From Botryllus schlosseri (taxonomy: Eukaryota > Chordata > Ascidiacea > Stolidobranchia > Styelidae), in contig ATSW01111942.1 of NCBI GenBank assembly GCA_000444245.1, positions 1-21,291 of the forward strand: DNA of 21,291 bases, in the 5' to 3' direction. Position 1 is the first letter of the stretch, and every line of letters starts with the position of its first letter. Shown piece by piece: positions 1 through 10,049 of the stretch. The notes below the pieces were generated by a model, which saw only the letters and a program-made list of their open reading frames with translations, was not told the DNA's origin and searched no databases. A program made the position numbers and the translations under genes.

Positions 1-681
1 GTTGAAAAAATAAAATTAAAGTAAGCACATGCGTGTTTTACGTCTGATGAATCTTTATCTTGCATTGTATCCAATTATTAAGTCACTGGGCACTGGGCAG
101 TTTATCTACTGACCATTGCAATAGCCTGTTTGTAATGCGAACTCTACCATTTCGGCTTAGACACGCTTTGCCGTTCTCGGACTGATGTGTTAAGGCCGAG
201 TCTATATCGTTGGGGTATAGGCCTATATATAATTAATTGGTGATCCATAGGAAAGATTACCTAGTTCGTATTTGTACCGAAGTATTACGATATTCATTAT
301 GCAGCCTAATTTGAGCTTTACGGGGCACTGCACTCTGAAAATGATGTGGTCTCAAATTGAAGGGTGAAACGAAAGAAAAATTTTGGCCGCAGCCGTTATC
401 TTCAGAACGCCTCGTAATGGAGCTGTAACGTATTGAAATTTCCTGAGTTGCAGCACGCTCCAGCAGTCACGCAGAGATCGAACTTTATCATTTCTACATA
501 TCGTATGATGTTTTCTCCTGGGTATGCCCGATCACAATTCATAGCACAACAGATCATCTCTATGCATTCAGTAGCATTGATAAGTCAATGGATTATCGCA
601 GCGATCTTGTGATAATGTTCATTCAAGTGAGCAACTGGTCCTCGATGACGATCCATCAAAGATTTGCCAACGGGTTATAGG
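1..681. other. No assignable feature
   Basis: I see no convincing gene here. A short tandem of CACTGGG lies near 84-99. A 60-codon minus-strand open stretch at 402-584 has no clear splice acceptor and matches no family I know. The sequence is AT-rich and unremarkable, so intergenic or intronic DNA is the best description. Confidence 0.5.
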
Positions 682-890
682 GTTAGCGGAGGCGAAGTGG
701 CGACTACTCTAGCCATCGATTGGTTTGAATCCTGTTAGCGTCGAACCAAAGGATAGACTGAACTGACAGGCGTTCGGCACACCAGGATTGCGTGGAGAGC
801 ATACGCTGTGGCGCTGACTCGATAATTTCACCAAACGGTTCCATCGCATCAAGATCGTTAGAGTATCACAATCTGGAATATAAATAAATT
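682..890 (+). repeat. Probable tRNA-derived SINE
   Basis: An RNA polymerase III type 2 promoter is visible on the plus strand. The A-box-like AGGCGAAGTGG is at 690-700 and the B-box GGTTTGAATCC at 722-732, one base from the tRNA consensus. The A-to-B spacing (about 32 bases) is shorter than in most tRNAs, so the head is decayed or was rebuilt. The 3' limit is a guess, set where the sequence turns A/T-rich near 880-890. No open frame here is likely to be translated. Confidence 0.45.
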
Positions 891-1222
891 TTCCAATGTT
901 CCTTTCAAACAGTAGATACATTATATTTATGAAATAGTCAATCCGAAAGTGTTCTTCATTCGTAAAATTCATGCCGCAAACATTGTTTATAGTGATGGTC
1001 AGTGTTATTTTCCTGAATCGTGTTTCCTTATAACAATATTAAAACTTGAGTCATAAGACCATATCTACCTGCAACATTACCAAAATACGCCAGAATAATG
1101 TTGGTACGCATGAACAAAACCCTACTAACCCCATACCCTTCACTTTCATTGACTAGATGTATTTCACTCACTGCAACCAACTGGTATGATAGCTGCCGCA
1201 GCTCACCAACACTTTTATCGTA

Positions 1223-1230
1223 ATCTATAG
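1223..1230. repeat. Target-site duplication, left of hAT A
   Basis: ATCTATAG is repeated exactly at 2572-2579, directly outside the other end of the element. Eight bases is the hAT duplication length, and the central TA fits the Buster type. Confidence 0.9.
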
Positions 1231-2571
1231 CATTGGTTCTCAACCTTTTTCACCTCGCGGACCGGTCAAACTTTAAACAATGTCTGGCGGACCGGTGCAC
1301 TTCGAAAATTGAAATGAAGCCAAAATGTAAAGTAGGCAACCGATTTTTGCAATTATATGGTGCTGGAGAGTGACATTTAAAGGGTCTTGATCGTAATTAA
1401 TTATCTTTATGACAGCATCCATGCGATTTTATGGTAGTCAGTCTGCTGATTCGAAGTAAAATTGCCTTATCCAGATAAACGTGCAGTTTACAGTTTACAC
1501 TTTTTCACGCCGAAAGCCGTGGGCTTAAATGACCACGCCAACTCGAACCACGTCGAACCAAGCACCTTGCCGTGCTACCTTGCTCATTGCCCACTTCCAT
1601 CAGACGCATACGTTACTCTGGCAACTATGCGAATACAATGTGTGCCGCAGGAAAACACCTTGCAGCAACTATACCGACCATCCGGAAATCCGGGCCGCAA
1701 AAGCACTTCGTTAGTCCATGCACCCCTAAAAAACGTTGGTCTTGGTCCCCCACAGGAAGATAAGCCAAACTTCCGGGGAATTCACCCCCACACCCTACAG
1801 TTCGTTGGATGTTTTCACCTGTACTTGTGAGCACATTCATTCTACTCGGTGTAAGCAGAGAGTTTATGTAGCTTAATCGCGGCAATACCGAATATTATCG
1901 ATCATTCATGACTGAATCGGTTTTCTCGCCGCCGAATTTTTGGCACACACTTCGGAGTTCCATGTTAGCCTATACTTCATTAGGGGTTGCTATGTTATGG
2001 CGCGGTAATGGCTGACGCCGAAATGCCTATTTCTATAAATCATGTGTATATCTCGGAGAAGGGCACCTAATAAGCAAAACATTTAGTGACACTAAATCGC
2101 GCTAAGCGCGAAAATAAATTGAAAATGTTGGAAAAAGTTTCAGAAAAATACGCTATGATTTAGTTTCATTTGCAAGATAATTTTCGGCACTTTTTAAGCT
2201 CGACTCCTCTCCAATTGGGCGGTTTCGGGTGTCCCAGTTACGGTCCAACGCAAAATGAATGAATCGAAAACGAATGATCGCGCAAACTGCGCTGTTTAGC
2301 GATGAGTCAGTTCGTACCTGCTCTGTACTTGTCGCTCGTCAAATAACACGTCTTGAACTTTAAGTCAAATCGAACATGTTTCAAGCCCTAATGATACCTC
2401 ACGAACTTCTGAATTATTTTAAAATTTGATGTTTTATTTATTCTATCATTGGGCAAGCCTTCAACATTACATCTTGAAATTTAAGTAGAAAATTGCATTA
2501 TACCTCGCGGACCGGCAGGAATGTCGTCGCGAACCGGCACCGGTCCGCGGACCGGCGGTTGAGAACCACTG
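1231..2571. mobile_element. hAT A: non-autonomous hAT transposon, 1341 bp
   Basis: The left end reads CATTGGTTCTCAACC and the right end is the reverse complement of CAGTGGTTCTCAACC, with exact 8-bp duplications (ATCTATAG) outside. The subterminal regions at both ends are full of CGGACCGG palindromes, likely old transposase-binding sites. No transposase is recognisable. The part at 1460-1890 is richer in G+C than its surroundings and is open for 122 codons on the plus strand, but the protein resembles nothing I know. The 3' half (about 1990-2250) is related to part of hAT B, including the TCGCGC/GCGCGA core at 2097-2111. Confidence 0.93.
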
Positions 2572-2579
2572 ATCTATAG
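2572..2579. repeat. Target-site duplication, right of hAT A
   Basis: ATCTATAG is an exact copy of 1223-1230. Removing the element with one copy restores a continuous host sequence. Confidence 0.9.
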
Positions 2580-2914
2580 GATTCGGCCCATATCGTATTG
2601 GAGGCTGTCACCGTAAAACGCAGCCATTAGCGAAACTAATTCCTTCCGGAATCTATCAATAGACTGGGAGAATCGGTAAGGTTGCGACAAGAAGTGGTAG
2701 TAAACTATAATGCATATCTTGGTAAAAGTAGACCTAATGATCGGGTTACAAAGTCACCTCTTCGTATTCTTATTCTTATATACGTAATCGGTTTGGCCCA
2801 ATCGAAATGACATGTAGTTCATGAGAATGCCAGAGTATATAGGCCTACTAAGTTTCTGAATACTGGTTTGAATACTTGCTGTTGCTTTAGCAGTAATAGT
2901 GTTTCTGAATACTT
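2580..2914. other. Unassigned; weak minus-strand exon candidate
   Basis: On the minus strand a pyrimidine-rich tract ending in TCTCCCAG, just right of 2663, is followed by about 29 open codons to a TAG at the hAT A insertion site. It looks like a possible last exon, but nothing supports it beyond the acceptor. The 12-base string TTTCTGAATACT also occurs twice, near 2854 and 2901. Confidence 0.25.
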
Positions 2915-2919
2915 AGGTT

Positions 2920-3130
2920 GTTTTACAGGCATAGATCTTCTTCCTGAACTGCAGACTTCTGGCACAGCTCACCTAAGTCCGAGGTGTTTGTGACACACGC
3001 GGAACGGTGGCGAGGAGAAGCTTAGATGAACTTCCAACATTTCGGTAGGAATTCTGGAGTCGACCGCGGTTGAGCTCGAGCCCATGACCAGTCGGTTGTG
3101 TAGCTGTTGAACAAACCACAACGCTAACTA
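2920..3130 (-). repeat. tRNA-derived SINE, minus strand
   Basis: Reading the minus strand, the A box TAGCGTTGTGG (3116-3126) is followed 44 bases later by a degenerate B box GGCTCGAGCTC (3072-3082), the spacing of a tRNA gene. The A box resembles those of the SINE dimer at 8.7-9.1 kb (TAGCGTCCTGG and TAGCGTAATGG), so they may share a tRNA-derived head. The body after the head does not obviously match the dimer's body. The tail limit is approximate. Confidence 0.5.
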
Positions 3131-3178
3131 GACACATGGTGTTGTTGTTGGCGGACGGACTAATATTAGTTTACATAT

Positions 3179-3574
3179 ATGGATACAATATTTTAAAATC
3201 GGAAAAAGAGGGCACTTTTGTCAAGTTATTGAAACAGACATAAAACTGGGAAATTTATACAGATAATGCTGATTGCCAGCTTAATTGCATACAAATAGTT
3301 CAACCTCCCGCGTCGGTACCCGTAATCCCGGTTTCCACGGACACTATCCGTTCGGTTGACATGTTCCTTTTTTGTCAAGTATCCAGAAAAACCGCCTTTC
3401 ACGATTACCTTGGGCGATTTGACCTTTTTTAATGGTCTCTGTATAGTCGCCTGACACTCCAAACAAAAAGAGAGGACAGATTGCGAAAAAATAGGACATT
3501 CGGGAGTCCTCGAAAGACATTTCAGTTTAAAGAATGGTGCAAATCCTTTTAAAATGGGACATATGGTAACCCTA
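3179..3574. mobile_element. MITE O, TAGGGTTACCAT family, about 396 bp
   Basis: The right end, on the minus strand, reads TAGGGTTACCATATGTCCC. The left end (from GGATACAATATTTTAAAATC) closely matches the opposite end of MITE P at 10340-10434. O is therefore a longer copy of the same family, with an extra internal segment that P lacks. I find no clear target duplication, so the outer limits may be off by several bases. The 78-codon minus-strand open frame inside is not recognisable as a protein. Confidence 0.6.
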
Positions 3575-3784
3575 CTTCACCGACGTTAAGTTTACGGCTG
3601 AGCATCGACTATTGGGACTCTGGACGAGTCGAGCTACGAGTAATCGAGTATCATTCATTCTGACGTCATACCTGTATGAATGAAGTGTGAAGTTCAAACA
3701 TGCACCGTCGCCCAGTATATAGCTTTAATGCAACATCAGATAAATTAATGCCTCTTCAACACCACATAAACATAATTTGGTGTT

Positions 3785-3792
3785 TTTTAGAC
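3785..3792. repeat. Target-site duplication, left of hAT L
   Basis: TTTTAGAC is repeated exactly at 4456-4463. It has a central TA. Confidence 0.9.
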
Positions 3793-4455
3793 CAGGGGTG
3801 ATCACACGCGGTCCACAAGGTCATGTTATGCGGTCTACGACATGATTTCAGATTTACGAAGAACGTATAGGAAAGGTTTTAAAATGCTGAAATGATAGTA
3901 GTTTAAAAATATTGTTGTTCTTGCTCAAAATAAGCTATTCTCCAGTGTCCAACATCACTATTCCTTAATAGCTGAATTGGCTTCGGCGATGGTAATAACA
4001 TTCCATGGAAGAAGAATTAGCTGATATGAATTGGCATGGGCATATTGCATTGAAATGCAATGTCCAAGACATTGCCATGACCGTGATGCTGAGAAAACTA
4101 CTTGGGCTTCTCCCCGAGATCAAGCTTAACGAGGCGATAGTTTCCCAGCAAGTACCGTGTGTAGAAAATCTCAATATCGATTCTTTAGTCGCCGAAAATT
4201 GCTGTCAGATATCGTGTGCAGGTCATAGTTTAAAGTAAAATGAAAAAAAAAACGGATCGTAATATTTTTGTTGTATTTGTATCTCTTTAATGATATATTA
4301 TTTCTTATGTGGTAACTATACCAGTTGACCTTGCTAGAGAGCACAGCGTTGTACCGATGTAAAGTTCTAAAAACGTGGTTGCGAGACGGTGGCCTATTTT
4401 TATATCGATATTGAATTCATGCGGCCCGCGACCCATTTTGAGTTGACGATCCCTG
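3793..4455. mobile_element. hAT L: non-autonomous hAT, 663 bp
   Basis: The left end is CAGGGGTGATCACAC; the right end, reverse complemented, is CAGGGATCGTCAAC. Both ends carry the GCGGTCC or GCGGGCC style of subterminal sequence, and exact 8-bp duplications (TTTTAGAC) flank the element. A 77-codon plus-strand frame at 4005-4238 begins MEEELADMNWHG. It has a sensible composition but matches no transposase or host family I recognise, so I do not call it a gene. Confidence 0.9.
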
Positions 4456-4463
4456 TTTTAGAC
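4456..4463. repeat. Target-site duplication, right of hAT L
   Basis: TTTTAGAC is an exact copy of 3785-3792. Confidence 0.9.
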
Positions 4464-4721
4464 GATACCCATTTCAATAAATGCAACTTCCACAGAAATG
4501 TTATTTTCGCTAACGGGCGACCCCAACCATGCGTAGCTTCGGATACTAGGCAAGCACGTGGGGGAAAACAATCGAAACTATAATTATCGATAATAAACCA
4601 AATCTTTGTTGAAAGAGCCGCATATTTCCAGTACTTGAAAAATTCGTTTCTCACTACTTTAATCGAATCACTACACCACAATCAATACTCAATTCGGATT
4701 TAAATAAATGGAACTGCCGAG

Positions 4722-5927
4722 CACTGTTGGGATCAAGTCACTACCTTCGAGTCTCGAGTCATAGCACATCTTGACCCGAGTCAAGTCAATCGATTTTCGA
4801 TTGCGAGTTAAGTCAACTCATTCGTTTTTGGAGGTGACTTGAGTCAAGTTAAGTGAAGGTAAGTCAAGTCACAAGTCAAGTCACAATTCAAGTCAAATTG
4901 AATTTACGAAGGAGTGATGATTCAAAGTCATTACATTTTGATCGCTGGGGGGAAGACAGATTAATTGGCCATTTATCTCGAATCAAATAACGATAATAAA
5001 GTTAAATACATGCAAAAATGCGTGGTACCACTCGCGCACACCTAGAACTGCTAATAAAATATGTGCGTAACTGTACAGCTACATGCTACAGTCTGTAAAT
5101 ATCATCCAAAATCGAGGATCGAATACGAAGCCTCGAGATGGTGAAACGAATTGATATGGCAGTATCCTACACTACACCCTCCCTGCCCCCATCCACACAT
5201 TCATGAGAATATAAATGCATCTGAAGGGGGCGTGAAAGCATTTGAAGGGGGCGCGAACAAGCGTTCAACTAAAAAAAGTTTCGTGCTGTGCGCGATTTAC
5301 CTCCAATTCACGTGTGTTTCTCTATATATAGACCCATTTTCATATTTTTGAATTCTCTCATCAACAGCCATAACCTTTCATGCCATCAAACAGTCTATTG
5401 GTGTTGCTAGCATCACTGTTGGATTTTGTGATATGACGAAAAGGGCGGCGCGAAATTTTCCACTATCATAAAGGGGGCGTGTCTAAAAATGGTCGAGAAC
5501 CACTGGGCTAGAGGCTTATTAAAGTTGAGCGTGACGCAATTTAAGCACTTGGCCTTCTAATAAACAGAGATACATTACTATTAGATTGAACTACTGATAC
5601 TACGACAATTCGTGAGCTGATATCACTTCATTTGCGATTTTTGTGATGTAGCAATGGATGATAAATGAAATGTACAATCAGTGAATGACGGTTTCTCTTA
5701 GAAGTGACACTTCCGTATCGCAAACAATCCGAACATAGACAAGATACTGTGACTTAGTCGACACCGATTACTCGAAGGCTTGAAATTGACTGGTAAATTT
5801 TGCTCCGAGTCACTAGCCAATTCACATTTCTGAAGAGCCAAGTTAAGTCAGGTCGAGTCAATTTTGCAAAGTGACTCCAGTCGCGTCAAGTCATACGATA
5901 TAGTTGACTCAAGTCATCGCAACTCTG
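4722..5927 (-). mobile_element. hAT E': non-autonomous hAT with GACTCGAGTC ends, carrying nested F
   Basis: This is an older copy of the family seen at 18982-19969, in the opposite orientation. The left end reads CACTGTTGGGATCAAGTCA and the right end, reverse complemented, begins CAGAGTTGCGATGACTTG. Both ends are packed with the TTGACTTGACTCGAGTCA motif in decayed form. Stretches such as the ATTACT/GTGTCGAC block near 5755-5780 align with the younger copy in reverse complement. The flanking 8-mers match poorly (CTGCCGAG against GTATCCAG), as expected for age. A 346-bp MITE, F, interrupts it. Confidence 0.8.
5160..5505 (-). mobile_element. MITE F, nested in E', 346 bp
   Basis: The right end, reverse complemented, reads CAGTGGTTCTCGACC. 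Read on the minus strand, the element matches MITE G at 15564-15877 over most of its length: a run of C with CGCCCCC near the start, then TTTCGCGCC, then GGCATGAAAGGTTA, then the core at 5281-5295. The left end (CAGTATCCTACAC) is diverged, and the flanking 8-mers TGATATGG and GGCTAGAG match at only about half of positions. F must be younger than its host E'. Confidence 0.72.
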
Positions 5928-6077
5928 GTATCCAGACCGACTTCTTACTGACCTCGATGTAGCCTACGTCAATATCAGTTGAAAAAGTGAAACGAATTGA
6001 TGCAATACACTCTCCCTTTTGTTTTCGTACAATATGCTTTTATATTTACAAATACACGAACTTGATTTTTTTTATAG

Positions 6078-6318
6078 CACCACTACTGCATATTATTTAG
6101 AAATCGGTAACATTGTCTACACTGGCAAATTAGCAGCACCCTCAATAAGCTCGTTTGATAGAGAATATGCTAGAATGGCCGCTTGGCATCGTCCGACTGA
6201 AAATCCTAGGATCAGTCCGATTGACAATGCGCACGAGCAAAGGACGGTAAATGGATTGTATCTAACTCACCTCAAAACACCGACTGTGAAATATGATACC
6301 ACTAACCATCCGTCGTAA
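6078..6318 (+). CDS. Probable last exon of an unrecognised protein-coding gene
   Basis: A T-rich tract ending in TTTTTTTTATAG at 6077 is an excellent splice acceptor. After it the frame stays open for 80 codons to TAA at 6316-6318. If spliced here, the first base completes a split codon, and the protein continues TTTAYYLEIGNIVYTGK. The peptide is rich in Y, T, P and charged residues, has no membrane segment or cysteine, and ends in TTNHPS. That would suit a disordered cytoplasmic or regulatory tail, but I do not recognise the family. Amino-acid use looks like a real protein rather than a shadow frame. No upstream exon was identified: the 150 bases before it and hAT E' offer none. A 99-codon reading from an ATG at 6019 is possible, but it would translate the T-rich tract, so splicing is preferred. 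Confidence 0.45.
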
Positions 6319-7131
6319 TGTTAAAATATGAAAATTTCAATATGTGATACATATAATCCAGTATCAAGCTCGAAGGTTAGCCTGTTCTATATAATTTCGC
6401 AAATCAATCGGGATTAATACGTCATCGGTGTTCGTCACATACAAAGGGAAGTACCAAACGGGGATATTTCAAAATATATGTCATATAATTTCCATCAAGT
6501 ACATTTCGTGACAGTATTGTTACCACTTCTCAGAAGATTTGGCGTTCCGCACAATACGGATCACCTACATCAGTGACGCTTTTATACGGTCATAATACAT
6601 GTTATTACCTTAACCTAACATTATTAATATTAACTACGAATTTTGCTACCCACCACAAATCGAGACCAAAAATGAAGCAAGAAACGGAGTCGAGAAAATG
6701 TGTCCGAGAAAAAACCCATTTAGAAAGGTAATGTCCCAGAAAGGTACTAAGCAGGTTTACGGAAGTTCCCTTTTCATGACTGTTGCCGACAGCAGACTGA
6801 CATTAAGAAAACACAAGTATTTCTCTGCTTGTCAAAATCACTGATTTTCATGGTTTCCAAAATTTGTAGACTCTCCTTTGTCCCTTATTAAATACAGACT
6901 TTTGATTTCGATGAATTTCAGTTAGGAAACCTTCTTGAACCGTCGAATCCCATCCGGAAGGAAGAGTGAATATGCCTAAAAAGTAATAGATAATTGTAAT
7001 ATCATCTTATATCAAAGCAATTTACAGCGACTGCGACATTATGGTTAGCTATCATAATCGAGGAGCAAGCCAGAGAAAAATCTAATGCTCAATTTGTACT
7101 AGCAAACAATATATATTTCCGTTGATGAACT
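6319..7131. other. No assignable feature
   Basis: If the exon at 6078-6318 is real, this holds its 3' UTR and then intergenic or intronic DNA. I found no inverted ends, A/B boxes or credible exons here. It is AT-rich and of ordinary complexity. Confidence 0.45.
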
Positions 7132-7139
7132 GGTTAGGC
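7132..7139. repeat. Target-site duplication, left of hAT B
   Basis: GGTTAGGC is repeated exactly at 8291-8298. It has a central TA. Confidence 0.92.
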
Positions 7140-8290
7140 CAGGGGTTCTCAGCCCTTTCTTGGCCGTGGCCCATTTTCCGGTTTAAAAATGTGCTGTGGC
7201 CCACCTGATATCTTAGAGTCATAATCCTGTTTAATGCGTGGTCTGGTCATGGACAGCGCCGATATGCCCATTTCTTTAAAGTATGCGCATTTTTCTCTGA
7301 ATGATCATATTTAAATCTCGATCCCCAAAAATATGAAATCGCGCGAAGCGCGAAAAAAAATTCAAGTTGAATAAATATCCTCCAACAAACGACCAACGAC
7401 ATAATCTTGGGCCCCTTCGAGTTCCCCAATTGGGGGTGTGGGTGCGGTAGTTACGACCCTGGTAGATCATAAGCTAAAACTCCTAAGTAGATTATTTTCC
7501 TCCGCTGCTCCATTCGGGTCGCGAAACACAATGATCAGATCCCCGCACTGTGTGATTGGGACTTAACTGATACTGTTGTGGGGAATATTATAATCATTCT
7601 GGGCCAGCATCGAACAATTCATTGGTGGATGGGGTACTACAGAGAAGTGAGGAAAGATGTTTCAATATGCATGATGTACTTTGTATGTCTTGTACCAAAA
7701 CACCTGAAGTTGCGATATACAATGATTTCCAGGCCGGACATTTTAAACCGACTTCAAAGATTAATGCGCTCCGATAAACCCTCAATCCAATAAGATTCGT
7801 TGAGTTGGTGCAGTATGCCTCGGCCAGAAGTTGCTAATAATTTGCAATTATGGCTATTTTTAGCTTACAATACTACGGCCTGCCGAAGTACAGTAAATCT
7901 GTACATCAATTTCACGTCATTGCGAGTTCATTGCATACCCCCTTCAACGGCATACGGCATATGACGCTGCCGGAATACTTGGTTACTTCAGCATTATCTT
8001 CCAGTTATTGAACGCTTGAAATTATTTTAGTTGCTGTTAGCCGTAGGTTGTCATAGCCAGTAGAAAAAGCCACCGTTTCTCCCTAACGTTTTCGATTTTT
8101 ACATGCTGACTTCATACGTGCCACTAAGTCTAATCAGGGTCGGATGAAAAGCTTTGTATAGCTATATAGCCTACGTATAATTAGATAATACGAATATATT
8201 TTTAGCGAATAACATAAGAAATACAACTAAACTTACATTAATTCTGAAATTTTCTAAATCGCTCTGTGGCCCACCCTTTGAGAACCCCTG
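7140..8290. mobile_element. hAT B: non-autonomous hAT, 1151 bp
   Basis: The left end is CAGGGGTTCTCAGCCC and the right end is the reverse complement of CAGGGGTTCTCAAAGGG. Just inside each end lies TGGCCCA or TGGCCCAC. Exact 8-bp duplications flank the element. The part at about 7230-7460 is related to 1990-2250 of hAT A: an AGCGCCGATATGCCCATTTCT block, the TCGCGCGAAGCGCGA core at 7339-7353, then a CCCCAATTGGG block and GTAGTTACG. Open frames of 60-71 codons inside do not resemble a transposase. It is a deletion derivative with no coding power. Confidence 0.93.
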
Positions 8291-8298
8291 GGTTAGGC
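8291..8298. repeat. Target-site duplication, right of hAT B
   Basis: GGTTAGGC is an exact copy of 7132-7139. Confidence 0.92.
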
Positions 8299-8674
8299 AA
8301 ACATGATGGTTTGTGATTAAAATGAGAGATGATGTAACACAGTCTATATAAAACATGCCTGTCTCGACTATGTTCCAAGCCAAACCACGTCTACAGCTTC
8401 ATATAACTTTTAACAGTTGCACGGCAAGATTAAAATGCATTCAGCAACAGGACATTGTTTATGTTCGACCCTGATGTTATTACGACAGAATCATCGACTC
8501 GTGTATGACATACTCACGATCTCCGCTGTCGGCAAATGCATAAGGAAAGGATAGGAAGTTATTTATTTTTGTCGATGTTATTGCGACATATACATCGAAC
8601 ATCATATATACATAAATACGATCTGTGCACACTGCACATGCATATACCATAAGTGTACGATGTGCTACTGTGGA
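8299..8674. other. No assignable feature
   Basis: AT-rich single-copy-looking DNA between hAT B and the SINE dimer. A good donor-like GTGAGTATG exists on the minus strand near 8515, but no convincing exon reads into it. The long minus-strand open frame that crosses this stretch runs on into the SINE and is taken to be chance. Confidence 0.45.
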
Positions 8675-8876
8675 TATGTCGCTGGGCAAGTAAGGTGCAG
8701 ATATAGCCTTTTGCGGCTTTCGAGGTCTTGCACCACCCTCCATGCTATCCCAGTAATGCATGAGCGCCAAGCGAATCAAGTCTTTGATCCGACCCAGCCA
8801 CGACCACGAGTCACGACCTACCGAGCATGACGGCAGACGTTTCGCCATTACGCTATCTTGTCAGTCGGCATGCCAT
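8675..8876 (-). repeat. tRNA-derived SINE, second unit of a head-to-tail dimer
   Basis: On the minus strand the head has an A box TAGCGTAATGG (8845-8855) and a worn B-box region near 8805-8815. The body contains GATAGCATGGAGGG, then GGCTATATCTGCA, then CTTACTTGCCCAGCG. The same body order occurs in the neighbouring unit at 8877-9092, about three bases in four matching over some 75 bases. The two units run in the same direction and abut, so this is a tandem dimer rather than two unrelated insertions. Confidence 0.65.
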
Positions 8877-9092
8877 GTGCCGCTAGACAAGGAACTTGCA
8901 GAAATAGCCTTGCAAGACTTTCGAAGTGTTGCCACACCCCTCCATGCTATCTCGGAATGCTGACCATAGCGGGGAGTCGTGGATACCAGTGTTACTATTA
9001 AGGTCTTACGGTCTGACTCGACGGGGATCGAACCCACGATCTACTGATCAAAAAGCCGGACGCTCTACCAGGACGCTAACTTGTCCATCACA
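8877..9092 (-). repeat. tRNA-derived SINE, first unit of the dimer, with intact A and B boxes
   Basis: The minus strand reads TTAGCGTCCTGGTAGAGCG, a good tRNA 5' region (A box at 9068-9078), then GTGGGTTCGATCCCC with a perfect B-box core GGTTCGATCC (9025-9034), at tRNA spacing. The anticodon arm does not pair well, so this is a SINE head rather than a working tRNA. The body follows (GATAGCATGGAGGGG, then GGCTATTTCTGCA) and ends where the second unit's head begins. Confidence 0.7.
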
Positions 9093-9380
9093 GAGTTACG
9101 AAACCATTGAGGTTTGAGCGAATATTAGGTTCGATATCACAAATCGTCGTAGTCGTAAATGTCAAAATGATGTCCAATGTTGTCCGTCCCCGGCGCTGCG
9201 ATAGTCGATGATCACAATAGACTACAGTAGACAGACTCAAAACAAATACAATCAGACGAGTGTAAACTGTCCTACATGATAATCCTTTAACAAGTTTTTG
9301 GTAAAATTGTAATAGATTCGAAGTTATTCCCTGGCCGATCCTTAATTAGCACCCATAATGGCTGGCTCGTATGGAGACCC

Positions 9381-9388
9381 ATTGGAGG
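9381..9388. repeat. Target-site duplication, left of MITE M
   Basis: ATTGGAGG, matched by TTTGGAGG at 9843-9850 (7 of 8). Confidence 0.75.
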
Positions 9389-9842
9389 CCGGGTTGCATT
9401 TAAAACAGAAATCAATTTAAAACAAACATATTTAGGACAAAGCCCTAACTTGAAACATGTTTTTTTTTATTGTTTGTATGTTTTATTCAAAGATAACTTC
9501 GCAAATATTCAATGGTGACGTCATAGTGGATTGGCATTGACAATTGAAAAACAGGGTAAAAATAGCTCTTTTGACGAAATATATGTACTATTGCAGTTGA
9601 ACCGATTGTTTTGAGTGTTCCAACCATTCCATATCGATATACGTCGGCTACATCGGCTGTTAATTGTCCGTAGGCTCATACAAACTGTTTTTGGTGAAGT
9701 AGCCTATTTACACAATTATGACATAATTTTACAACCTAAAAAATACACAATTCTGTTTTTTTAAATGCTTTTTTTAAACACTGTTCAAGACATGTTTTAA
9801 ACAAAGTGTTTCAAAACACTGTTTGTTTGAAATGCAACCCTA
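9389..9842. mobile_element. MITE M: hAT-like, 454 bp
   Basis: The left end is CCGGGTTGCATTTAAAAC and the right end, reverse complemented, is TAGGGTTGCATTTCAAAC. Near-identical 8-bp flanks support the limits. The subterminal parts repeat AAACA/TGTTT motifs (for example TTTAAACACTGTTC and GTTTCAAAACACTG). It is AT-rich with no coding capacity. Confidence 0.8.
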
Positions 9843-9850
9843 TTTGGAGG
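9843..9850. repeat. Target-site duplication, right of MITE M
   Basis: TTTGGAGG, one change from 9381-9388. Confidence 0.75.
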
Positions 9851-10049
9851 TATGAACGATTTCGCACCACTAGTTCTGAGTATCATGCGCCGATTACATC
9901 GATTAAGTCTGATTGCACTGCGAGAAGATATAGGCTGAGGGTAAATTGAAAATTATGTCGAGCATTGTACCATAGAAGGCGATAACAACTACTTATTATA
10001 AAGCATAGTCTAAAACTCCGGACTTAATGTGAAAGTGTCGAAATCACAC

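Noticed and set aside
402-584. Minus-strand open stretch reading LINATECIEMICCAMN as a further LRR exon
   Set aside because: No acceptor at the start, a stop at the end instead of a donor, and no alignment with the three LRR exons.
709-972. 87-codon minus-strand frame with an acceptor-like ATATTCCAG inside
   Set aside because: It overlaps the SINE head at 682-745 on the opposite strand, and the peptide shows no LRR or other pattern.
1462-1830. 122-codon plus-strand open frame
   Set aside because: It lies wholly inside hAT A, matches no transposase or host family I recognise, and competing frames overlap it on both strands.
1823-1900. Mitochondrial insertion, because of a TTTATGTAGCTTAA-like string
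   Set aside because: Only about a dozen bases resemble a mitochondrial tRNA start, and nothing on either side does.
4005-4238. 77-codon plus-strand open frame in hAT L
   Set aside because: Inside a bounded MITE, with stops just upstream and no recognisable domain. Composition is fair, so a captured fragment cannot be excluded.
5141-6001. Exact 15-base repeat GTGAAACGAATTGAT at 5141-5155 and 5987-6001 as the flanks of a larger insertion
   Set aside because: The positions do not coincide with the ends of E' or F, and one such 15-mer match is not very unlikely by chance in 21 kb.
8480-8848. 122-codon minus-strand open frame
   Set aside because: It starts in the SINE dimer and runs out into unrelated DNA, so it is a chance frame.
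9013-9092. A functional tRNA gene
   Set aside because: The A and B boxes are good, but the anticodon and acceptor arms do not pair and a SINE body follows.
9129-9216. Minus-strand acceptor-like ATCGCAG followed by an acidic tail ending YDYDDL and a stop, as the last exon of the LRR gene
   Set aside because: That frame does not fit the phase-0 donor of the exon at 10050-10220, and the evidence is only composition. It is worth a look in RNA-seq but not strong enough to annotate.
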